From positions 1 to 6,717 of the forward strand of contig DAOUVG010000086.1 in the NCBI GenBank assembly GCA_030667735.1: a stretch of 6,717 bases of DNA, given 5' to 3'. The position numbers and the translations under genes were made by a program. Origin of the DNA: Dehalococcoidales bacterium. GTDB taxonomy: Bacteria > Chloroflexota > Dehalococcoidia > Dehalococcoidales > Fen-1064. Below the pieces are notes generated by a model. The model saw nothing but the letters and a program-made list of their open reading frames with translations, did no database searches and was not told the origin of the DNA. Shown here piece by piece: positions 1 through 4,577 of the stretch (position 1 is the stretch's first letter; each line of letters begins with the position of its first letter).

Positions 1-8
1 TCAATAGC

Positions 9-25
9 TAGCACAACCGGTGCTA
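9..25. repeat. Short perfect hairpin at the left edge
   Basis: TAGCAC (9-14) and GTGCTA (20-25) form a 6-bp inverted repeat around a 5-nt loop. It lies just downstream of the leftward -10 element, so it would be in the 5' leader of any leftward transcript. It has no U-tract and is not a canonical terminator. A 12-bp palindrome, GGCCCCGGGGCC, also sits at 106-117 downstream of the endonuclease gene; it has no proper loop. The rest of 1-149 shows no gene. Confidence 0.35.
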
Positions 26-39
26 ACCCAGATAGACTC

Positions 40-48
40 ATTATACCA
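40..48 (-). promoter_or_regulatory. Extended -10 element firing off the left edge
   Basis: Read on the minus strand, the bases are TGG followed by a perfect TATAAT (hexamer at 40-45), which is an extended -10 of the TGnTATAAT type. No convincing -35 lies 16-18 bp upstream. The predicted transcript would start near 33 and run leftwards out of the window. No start codon is visible before base 1, so the gene it would serve is outside. The same TGnTATAAT form occurs upstream of rsfS and thiL, which supports this being a real promoter, but without a visible gene it stays tentative. Confidence 0.4.
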
Positions 49-149
49 GAATAACGCCAAGCGGGGAAGCCCGTGTACTGTCACGGCAATTATACGTTCC
101 CCTACGGCCCCGGGGCCTTTCAAGCGGAGACAGCCCGCAGCAGCAGATA

Positions 150-989
150 TCAGGCCGCTTTCTCAAGGCCCCGGTAGGTCTCCTGCAGAAGCAGGGCATC
201 CCCTTCCAGGTTGGGACTCTCACAGACCAGCATCCCCTTGACATCATGGTCCCGGAGAGCCTTCATCAGTTCAATGTACGCCAGGTCCGATTCCTCAAGG
301 TCCAGGTGCTTCCTCTCTCCCTTGTCGCCGTAGGCAATCCCGGCAGCATGGATGTGCATTTCGTCCAGGGCCGCCCTGCCCAGCCGTTCCTCGATACGCG
401 AGAGGATGGCGCTGAATTCGTCGTATGAATTGTATCTGCCGGTCCGGGCATGGTAGTGAGCGAAGTCAATACAGGGAGCGACCCTTTCCAGCTCAACGGA
501 GAGATTCAGTATCTCCTCCAGGTCTCCGAACTGGCTGGGCTTGCCCATAACCTCCGGTCGAATCCACAACCGGTTACCCTCCGCATCAAGCTCATCCAGC
601 ACTTCAGCCAGATTTTTCTTCACCGTCTCGTAGACCTGCTCCGGCGGGTCACCCATGTAGAAGGCAGCGTGGAAGACCACGCTGACGGCACCACACATGG
701 CACCGACACGGGCGGTCTTCAGAATTCTCTCCTGGCTGGCTCTTACCTTGTCCGGCTCGCGAGCGTTGAGGTTGATGTAGTATGGAGCGTGGGCAGTCAG
801 CCTTATCCCGCTCCGGGTAGCAGTTTCGGCCACCTTATGAGCAACTGCCTCGCCCATGTGGACACCCCGTACAAATTCAAGCTCCAGGCAGCCCAGCCCG
901 AGCTCGGCCGCTCGCTCAATCCCACCGATGGTAGATTTCACTTCCGCGCTACGGGGGGTACCGGCAGTGCCGAAGAGCAACCCTGTCAT
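150..989 (-). CDS. Endonuclease IV-like TIM-barrel AP endonuclease, archaeal type
   Basis: This 279-residue protein matches the AP endonuclease 2 / xylose-isomerase-like TIM-barrel superfamily and most resembles the endonuclease IV (Nfo) homologues I associate with archaea and Chloroflexi. Nfo cleaves the DNA backbone 5' of abasic sites in base excision repair, using a trinuclear zinc site. Candidate metal ligands appear in family order: H67 (AHAPYYINLN), H107 (VFHAAFY), E146 (RPEVMGK), D175 and H178 (CIDFAH), H212 (MHIHAAGI), E225 and H228 (GERKHLDLEESD) and E257 (VCESPNLEG). The position of the E. coli aspartate ligand 229 appears to be glutamate here; this alignment was made by eye. The length is normal for the family (about 280). 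The ATG is supported by GGGAGG 9 nt upstream. The gene stands alone, divergent from rsfS, with its own promoter. A different TIM-barrel hydrolase or isomerase cannot be excluded, so no gene symbol is given. Confidence 0.85.
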   Translation of the reverse strand: MTGLLFGTAGTPRSAEVKSTIGGIERAAELGLGCLELEFVRGVHMGEAVAHKVAETATRSGIRLTAHAPYYINLNAREPDKVRASQERILKTARVGAMCGAVSVVFHAAFYMGDPPEQVYETVKKNLAEVLDELDAEGNRLWIRPEVMGKPSQFGDLEEILNLSVELERVAPCIDFAHYHARTGRYNSYDEFSAILSRIEERLGRAALDEMHIHAAGIAYGDKGERKHLDLEESDLAYIELMKALRDHDVKGMLVCESPNLEGDALLLQETYRGLEKAA

Positions 990-998
990 TCTTACTGA

Positions 999-1004
999 CC
1001 TCCC
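999..1004 (-). promoter_or_regulatory. Strong Shine-Dalgarno for the endonuclease IV-like gene
   Basis: GGGAGG on the minus strand ends 9 nt before the ATG at 989. It supports that start codon and contrasts with the SD-less starts of thiL and the 495-residue membrane protein. Confidence 0.7.
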
Positions 1005-1016
1005 TGACTTACCGGC

Positions 1017-1045
1017 ATCATATCTTGGGCCCTATCTTGTGTCAA
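1017..1045 (-). promoter_or_regulatory. Sigma70-type promoter of the endonuclease IV-like gene
   Basis: On the minus strand a perfect -35 TTGACA (1040-1045) is followed after exactly 17 bp by TATGAT (1017-1022), five of six bases to consensus. The predicted start is near 1010. That gives a leader of about 21 nt that contains the GGGAGG ribosome-binding site. The position fits the gene at 150-989 well. Confidence 0.75.
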
Positions 1046-1110
1046 GGCAAGGAGGGCCTTCATCCTGCCTGTCATCACAAGCCGAAGCTCTGAGCAAAGA
1101 GAAGAGGCAG

Positions 1111-1165
1111 CGCCACTCAGATCAGTGGCGGGTCGCTGTGTTCCTCGCAGTGATACCCGGTGTCC
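1111..1165. repeat. Degenerate dispersed intergenic repeat with hairpin
   Basis: A perfect 7-bp hairpin, CGCCACT (1111-1117) / AGTGGCG (1124-1130) with loop CAGATC, is followed by bases that on the minus strand read TCACTGCGAGGAACACAGCG. From memory this resembles a diverged copy of the dispersed TCATTGCGAGGAGCG-type repeat seen in many environmental bacterial genomes. Such copies often translate as HCEE..SD, and HCEEHSD is what this one gives. It lies between the divergent promoters of the endonuclease IV-like gene and rsfS. A GGACACCGG 9-mer adjoins it at 1157-1165 (minus). The assignment to a repeat family is recall, not a search result. Confidence 0.45.
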
Positions 1166-1175
1166 GTCCAGGGTG

Positions 1176-1184
1176 TGGTATAAT
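1176..1184 (+). promoter_or_regulatory. Extended -10 promoter at the start of rsfS
   Basis: TGG directly precedes a perfect TATAAT (1179-1184), giving an extended -10 TGnTATAAT. No recognisable -35 lies at the usual distance. Transcription would start near 1191, practically on the first possible rsfS start codon (TTG at 1190). This affects the choice of start for that gene. Confidence 0.6.
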
Positions 1185-1189
1185 ATTGC

Positions 1190-1564
1190 TTGAACAGGGT
1201 CTTATCCGGGGGTAGGCGTCTGGAAGGGATAGAAGTAGCACGGAAAGCAGTAGAAGCCGCCAGCGAAAAGCAGGCCTCTGATATTGTCTTGCTCGATGTG
1301 GACCACATCTGTAACTTCGCCAGCTACTTCGTGATATGCAGCGGCGAGAGCGAGAGGCAGATTGATGCCATCCAGGACGCGGTTGAGGAGACGCTGAAGA
1401 AAGAGGGCCTTAAACCCCATCACCGCGAGGGTGACCTGGACTCAGGCTGGCTTCTGCTCGACTTCGGAGAGGTTGTTGTGCACGTCTTTGCCCCCGCCGA
1501 GCGCGAGTACTACCAGTTGGACGAGCTATGGAGTCATGCTATCCCCGTAGTCCGGATTCAGTGA
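1190..1564 (+). CDS. rsfS: Ribosomal silencing factor RsfS
   Basis: RsfS (formerly YbeB/Iojap) binds ribosomal protein uL14 on the 50S subunit and blocks subunit joining, lowering translation in starvation. The core is typical: ASDIVLLDV (29-37), FVICSGESERQIDAI (47-61), HREGDLDSGWLLLDFG (78-93), VVVHVFAPAEREYYQLDELW (95-114). The length of 110-124 residues is normal. The start is uncertain. A TAA at 1181 bounds the frame, and the only in-frame candidates are TTG at 1190 and CTG at 1220, with no ATG or GTG. The extended -10 would start the transcript near 1191, so the TTG may not even be transcribed. CTG at 1220 has a G-rich stretch (GGGGGTAGG) just upstream and begins the protein at LEGIEVARK, where I expect family members to begin. 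The gene runs convergently into ndk across a 26-bp gap. Confidence 0.93.
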   Translation: MNRVLSGGRRLEGIEVARKAVEAASEKQASDIVLLDVDHICNFASYFVICSGESERQIDAIQDAVEETLKKEGLKPHHREGDLDSGWLLLDFGEVVVHVFAPAEREYYQLDELWSHAIPVVRIQ

Positions 1565-1567
1565 CTG

Positions 1568-1584
1568 CCGATTTAAAGAATCGG
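1568..1584. terminator. Hairpin between convergent rsfS and ndk, possible weak terminator
   Basis: CCGATT (1568-1573) and AATCGG (1579-1584) form a perfect 6-bp stem with a TAAAG loop, filling most of the 26-bp gap between the stop codons of rsfS and ndk. No U-tract follows on either strand (GGGG on plus, CAGTCAC on minus), so it is not a canonical intrinsic terminator. Its position suggests a role in ending or protecting one or both transcripts. Confidence 0.4.
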
Positions 1585-1590
1585 GGGGTC

Positions 1591-2010
1591 TCAGTAGCCG
1601 AAAAGCTCGTCTTCGGTGAAGAATAGCGCAATCTCCACCCGGGCAGTCTCAGGCGCATCGGAAGCGTGGGTCGCGTTTCGCTGGATATCCAGACCGTAGT
1701 CGGCCCGTATCGTGCCTGCTTCTGCTTTAGCCGGGTCGGTAGTACCCATCGCCTGCCGGATTGTGTCCACGGCGTTCTCACCTTCGAAAACACTGGCGAT
1801 TATGGGCGTAGACGTGATGTACCTGACCAGTTCCTCAAAGAATGCTTTGTCCTCGTGGATGGCGTAGTGTCGTTTCGCCAGGGCCTCGTCCATGTGCAGC
1901 ATCTTCAGTGCCAGCAGCTTCAGCCCTTGCTGCTGCAAGCGCCCGATAATCGCACCACCCAGCCCCCTCTCCATTGCATCGGGTTTAATCAGAACCAGAG
2001 ACCTCTCCAT
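1591..2010 (-). CDS. ndk: Nucleoside diphosphate kinase
   Basis: Ndk transfers the gamma phosphate of ATP to nucleoside diphosphates through a phosphohistidine, balancing cytosolic NTP and dNTP pools. The 139-residue length is typical. Visible landmarks are SLVLIKPDAMERG (4-16, with the conserved Lys9), RHYAIHEDKAFFEELVRYI (47-65), EGENAV (76-81), MGTTDPAKAEAGTIRADYG (88-106) and the active-site segment NATHASDAPETA (112-123) with catalytic His115. The usual NxxHGSDS reads NxxHASDA, and the usual SGP before the EGENAV strand reads STP; both are small variants. The ATG at 2010 has AGGAG (2017-2021) at 6 nt spacing. The gene lies 78 nt after tsaB in the same direction, so it is either the last gene of the thiL-tsaE-tsaB unit or has a weak promoter of its own. 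No clear promoter was found in the gap. Confidence 0.97.
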   Translation of the reverse strand: MERSLVLIKPDAMERGLGGAIIGRLQQQGLKLLALKMLHMDEALAKRHYAIHEDKAFFEELVRYITSTPIIASVFEGENAVDTIRQAMGTTDPAKAEAGTIRADYGLDIQRNATHASDAPETARVEIALFFTEDELFGY

Positions 2011-2016
2011 TTCAAG

Positions 2017-2021
2017 CTCCT
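2017..2021 (-). promoter_or_regulatory. Ribosome-binding site of ndk
   Basis: AGGAG on the minus strand lies 6 nt before the ndk ATG at 2010. A strong site here suggests that ndk is translated independently rather than by coupling to tsaB. Further upstream in the 78-nt gap, GAAAC/GTTTC (2076-2088) makes a tiny 5-bp hairpin, too small to call a terminator. Confidence 0.65.
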
Positions 2022-2088
2022 ACAGTAGTTGATTCGGTATCCCGTAAGCAATATTGTGCATAGATTGTAACGTATGAAACGATGTTTC

Positions 2089-2769
2089 TCACCGGCGCTT
2101 GGCCCTGGTAATCGACGGCCTGCGCAGGTAGAGCGGCTGCAGTGTAGCCGCGTCATCAGTGTCGTCGGCTGCCAGGCGTTTGAGACCAAGCTCGGCAAGG
2201 AAAGCAGCCCGCCGCAGACCGGTTGTTGCCGAGGGGATGACGGCCTTGCTCCCCAGGTGCTGCCGCAACTGCTCCGCAATGACTGTCACGTACTCGCCAC
2301 AGAACACTGTCTTTGAGGTAATACCGGAACAGAGCGCCTCGATAGTGGAGATGTGCTCCGGGGCAAGCTGGAGCCACCTGCCTCTCCTGCGCCGGTACGT
2401 GGCGGTGGATACCTCCCCCCTGCCGGCGTTGAATACCGGACAGACGGGAAGGCCGGTCCCGGCGTGCTGATAGGCTTCCACTTCCAGGGTGCTGATGCCG
2501 ACAATCGGAACCCCCAGGCTGAACGCCAGTCCTTTGGCGACACTGATGCCGACCCGCAGTCCGTTGAAGCTGCCCGGCCCCCGAGCGACGATGATGCCGG
2601 TCAATGCCTGCGGACTCAAGTCGAACTGGCGCAGCAGGTGCTCCAGGTTGGGCAGCAACTGCCGGGTATGGTTCTGTCCGCAACGCCAGGTTAGCTCGGC
2701 GACTACGTCGCTGTCCCGGACCAGTGCCAGACTGGCGGTATCCGTCGAAGTATCTATGGCAAGCTGCAT
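2089..2769 (-). CDS. tsaB: tRNA t6A37 biosynthesis protein TsaB
   Basis: TsaB (YeaZ) is the non-catalytic ASKHA-fold partner of TsaD in the bacterial t6A complex (TsaB-TsaD-TsaE). The complex puts threonylcarbamoyl on A37 of ANN-decoding tRNAs. Landmarks are LAIDTSTDTASLAL (3-16), NHTRQLLPNLEHLL (33-46), the signature GPGSFNGLRVGISVAKGLAF (64-83), a DARxxEV-like segment reading FNAGRGEV (113-120), and the C-terminal PLYLRRPSIT (212-221). The family usually has GPGSFTGLR; here the Thr is Asn. The 226-residue length is typical. The ATG at 2769 follows the tsaE stop by 3 nt, so translation is probably coupled. TsaD, the catalytic partner, is not in this window. The C-terminus is basic (RRPSITRAKRR). 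Confidence 0.95.
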   Translation of the reverse strand: MQLAIDTSTDTASLALVRDSDVVAELTWRCGQNHTRQLLPNLEHLLRQFDLSPQALTGIIVARGPGSFNGLRVGISVAKGLAFSLGVPIVGISTLEVEAYQHAGTGLPVCPVFNAGRGEVSTATYRRRRGRWLQLAPEHISTIEALCSGITSKTVFCGEYVTVIAEQLRQHLGSKAVIPSATTGLRRAAFLAELGLKRLAADDTDDAATLQPLYLRRPSITRAKRR

Positions 2770-2772
2770 CGG

Positions 2773-3258
2773 TTATCGTTCCTGTGTGCCGGGCAATGTC
2801 TTTCTCATCTCTACCAGCATCTCCTGGTAACGCTGGCCGGAAGGCTGGAGCCGAAAGCTGCGCTCCGTACCGGGAAGGTATTTAATATCCACCAGCAGGT
2901 GCTCCGGTGGCATCACGCTCAGGCCTTTCTCCGCCCATTCCACCACGCAGACTCCTTTCCCGTACAGGTAGTCATCCAGTCCGAGGTCGGCAACCTCCTC
3001 GATATTATCCAGTCGGTAAAGGTCGATATGGTACAGGGGGAGCCGCCCGTATAGCTCCCTCATGATAACGAAGGTAGGACTCATTGTGTATTCCCTGATG
3101 TCCAGTCCCCAGGCAATACCCTGGGTGAGACAGGTCTTGCCCGTGCCCAGCTCCCCGACGAGGAGAAAGACATCACCCGGCCGGGCTAGTGCCCCCATAG
3201 CTCTGCCGAGTGCCTGGGTTTCTTCCGGACTGTGCGTGGTCAGGTCAAAGCACATCAT
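2773..3258 (-). CDS. tsaE: tRNA t6A37 biosynthesis ATPase TsaE
   Basis: TsaE (YjeE) is the small P-loop ATPase of the bacterial t6A complex. It binds TsaB-TsaD, and its ATP hydrolysis is needed for repeated rounds of tRNA modification. Features are the N-terminal SPEETQALGRAMGAL (10-24), Walker A GELGTGKT (35-42) followed by CLTQGIAWGL, the family motif SPTFVIMREL (60-69), LYHIDLYRLD (75-84), and VCVVEWAEKG (103-112) with the conserved Glu-Trp. At 161 residues it has the normal size. The start ATG overlaps the thiL stop in ATGA (4 nt), and a second ATG follows at once, so M1 or M2 is possible. There is no clear Shine-Dalgarno, which fits coupling to thiL. tsaB follows after 3 nt. Confidence 0.96.
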   Translation of the reverse strand: MMCFDLTTHSPEETQALGRAMGALARPGDVFLLVGELGTGKTCLTQGIAWGLDIREYTMSPTFVIMRELYGRLPLYHIDLYRLDNIEEVADLGLDDYLYGKGVCVVEWAEKGLSVMPPEHLLVDIKYLPGTERSFRLQPSGQRYQEMLVEMRKTLPGTQER

Positions 3259-4298
3259 TTCTGGTTTCGTGCCGCGTTATAATGGTCCCAGCCCGTCCCG
3301 GGCAGGCTGACGGGATTACCGTGACTATCAACCAACACGGTCTCGTTGACTCCTTCGGCAGTTATCTCCCTGATAACCGTTATCTCCCCGATAACGGTTA
3401 TCGGACACGAGACAGCCGTCCTCACGCGGTCTATGTTATCGGCAGCCGCGGTGAAAAGCAGCTCGTAGTCTTCGCCTCCCGACAGCGCCAGTTCCAGGGC
3501 ACGGTCGGGGAAGCACTCCTTGACCGCAGGTGAGATAGGCACACGGTCAACCTCCACCCGCGCGCCAACCCGGCTCTCCTGACAGATGTGGTTAAGGTCG
3601 GCAATCAACCCGTCACTGATATCGATGGCGGCCTTCACACCGTGCTCGACCAGTAACCGCCCTTCGGCTACACGAGGACGGGGACGAAGGCAGGCCTTTC
3701 TCAGGGAAGCGGTGGCTCCGGGTTCAAACGTCAGGCCTTTTTCGAGCATTTCCACACCGGCAGCGGCAGCCCCCAGGGTACCGGTGACGGCTATCAGGTC
3801 TCCGGGTCGCGCTGCCGACCGTGTCAGTATCTGCCCGCCCCCGCTACCGGTACTCCCCAGGACGGTAACGCTAATGACTACCTGGGGCGCACTGACGGTG
3901 TCGCCACCGATGATGTCTACTTCGTATTCCCCGGCCAGGTCAATCATCCCCCGGTAGAGGGACATAACATCCTCAACCCCGGTATCTCCGGGCAGGCCCA
4001 GGGATATCAGGACATATCCGGGCAGACCGCCCATGGCGGCAATATCGCTCACATTCACTGCCAGTGACTTCCAGCCAACCTCTTCCCAGGAGGCGGTATT
4101 CAGGGAGAAATGGACGTCCTGGATGAGGGAATCTACGGTAGCCAGTTGGATGGAGGTATCGCCGTACCAGGCGGCGGCATCATCACCAATACCTATGATA
4201 AGCCGCTCACGGGCTGCCGTCGGTCTGCCCCGACCGCGGGGAATCATCTCATTAAGGCGTTCTATCAGCCCGAATTCGCCCAGTTCACCCACCTTCAT
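3255..4298 (-). CDS. thiL: Thiamine-monophosphate kinase
   Basis: ThiL phosphorylates thiamine monophosphate with ATP to the active cofactor thiamine diphosphate, the last step of the pathway. It belongs to the AIR synthase/PurM fold. Counting from the start given here (347 residues): LGEFGLIERL (6-15), GIGDDAA (36-42), TVDSLIQDVHF (54-64), NVSDIAAMGG (82-91), IGGDT (130-134), TGTLG (172-176), RPRPRV (205-210), DISDGL (226-231), LSGGEDYELLFT (272-283), GWDHY (336-340). Three starts are possible: GTG 4334, ATG 4307 and ATG 4298. I prefer 4298 because the protein then begins MKVGELGEFG like its family and because an extended -10 (4306-4314) would start the mRNA at about 4299, making it leaderless. 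ATG 4307 has a weak GGGGA upstream. An in-frame 18-bp duplication (ITVIGE/ITVIRE) sits near the C-terminus. The gene leads the tsaE-tsaB-ndk block. No TPP riboswitch is visible upstream. Confidence 0.95.
   Translation of the reverse strand: MKVGELGEFGLIERLNEMIPRGRGRPTAARERLIIGIGDDAAAWYGDTSIQLATVDSLIQDVHFSLNTASWEEVGWKSLAVNVSDIAAMGGLPGYVLISLGLPGDTGVEDVMSLYRGMIDLAGEYEVDIIGGDTVSAPQVVISVTVLGSTGSGGGQILTRSAARPGDLIAVTGTLGAAAAGVEMLEKGLTFEPGATASLRKACLRPRPRVAEGRLLVEHGVKAAIDISDGLIADLNHICQESRVGARVEVDRVPISPAVKECFPDRALELALSGGEDYELLFTAAADNIDRVRTAVSCPITVIGEITVIREITAEGVNETVLVDSHGNPVSLPGTGWDHYNAARNQK
3361..3402. repeat. 18-bp tandem duplication and 13-bp inverted repeat inside thiL
   Basis: Two adjacent 18-bp units, 3361-3378 and 3379-3396, differ at two positions, and a third partial unit GTTATC follows (3397-3402). 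Because each unit is itself nearly palindromic, the array contains a perfect 13-bp inverted repeat: GATAACCGTTATC (3372-3384) and GATAACGGTTATC (3390-3402) with loop TCCCC. In frame it encodes ITVIGE-ITVIRE-IT in the C-terminal part of ThiL. Strand slippage is the simplest origin. The mRNA would carry a stable hairpin about 100 nt before the thiL stop. Confidence 0.9.
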
Positions 4299-4305
4299 AT
4301 CTGGC

Positions 4306-4314
4306 ATTATAGCA
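4306..4314 (-). promoter_or_regulatory. Extended -10 promoter of thiL (probable leaderless mRNA)
   Basis: On the minus strand TGC directly precedes a perfect TATAAT (4306-4311). No good -35 was found 16-18 bp upstream. The expected start, about 7 nt after the hexamer, is near 4299, immediately before the ATG at 4298. It would drive the whole thiL-tsaE-tsaB unit and possibly ndk. Confidence 0.6.
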
Positions 4315-4443
4315 TCCCCGGACTGAGGGTGCACGGGTAAGGCGCAGTACGGACGGCTGGTGGCTCTTCACATCTGGAGTGGTTGCCAGGACAAAGCATT
4401 ACCTCCGCGTGGTTTAATACCACTAACCTCCTCTGCTCTTTCC

Positions 4444-4515
4444 TGTTCAATACCACCATCTTCTTCATGGTGACATTTTCCCAGAACAGTTAGATGGTGA
4501 CAATATCGTAGAACA
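4444..4515. repeat. Insertion-sequence-end-like tandem repeats, probable mobile element relic
   Basis: Two 22-bp direct repeats, 4467-4488 and 4494-4515, agree at 18 of 22 positions. Both read ATGGTGACA, then a variable middle, then AGAACA, and they are 5 nt apart (27-bp period). A shortened inverted copy lies at 4444-4459: TGTTCAATACCACCAT matches the reverse of the first repeat at 14 of 16 bases if 6 nt are deleted. Tandem 20-bp units of the form TGTTC...GTCACC, with TG at the outer tip and an inverted partner, resemble transposase-binding ends of IS21- or IS481-type elements. That family link is from memory. No transposase remains, and only about 72 bp is left. No target duplication could be seen. 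It lies between thiL and the promoter of the 495-residue membrane protein. Confidence 0.5.
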
Positions 4516-4537
4516 CCGACACTACACTAGCCGGGTG

Positions 4538-4567
4538 TTGACATCGGGCATTAGCTTCAACTATAAT
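4538..4567 (+). promoter_or_regulatory. Perfect-consensus sigma70 promoter of the 495-residue membrane protein
   Basis: TTGACA (4538-4543) and TATAAT (4562-4567) are both perfect, separated by 18 bp. The transcript should start near 4574, leaving only about 4 nt before the ATG at 4578. No Shine-Dalgarno precedes the ATG (the last ten bases are CCGCCTAACC), so the mRNA is predicted to be leaderless. Confidence 0.8.
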
Positions 4568-4577
4568 CCGCCTAACC

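Noticed and set aside
1..149. tRNA or small RNA gene at the left edge
   Set aside because: The 9-25 hairpin briefly suggested a tRNA arm, but no cloverleaf, T-loop GTTCRA or acceptor pairing could be found in the visible bases.
450..998. 182-codon open frame on the plus strand
   Set aside because: It is antisense to the endonuclease IV-like gene, has no family signature and no ribosome-binding site; the minus-strand gene has clear motifs.
2156..2683. 175-codon open frame on the minus strand inside tsaB
   Set aside because: It is out of frame with tsaB, which has unmistakable family motifs; the composition is typical of a shifted reading of GC-rich DNA.
4299..4577. TPP riboswitch upstream of thiL
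   Set aside because: None of the conserved thi-box segments is visible, and the predicted leaderless start leaves no room for one.
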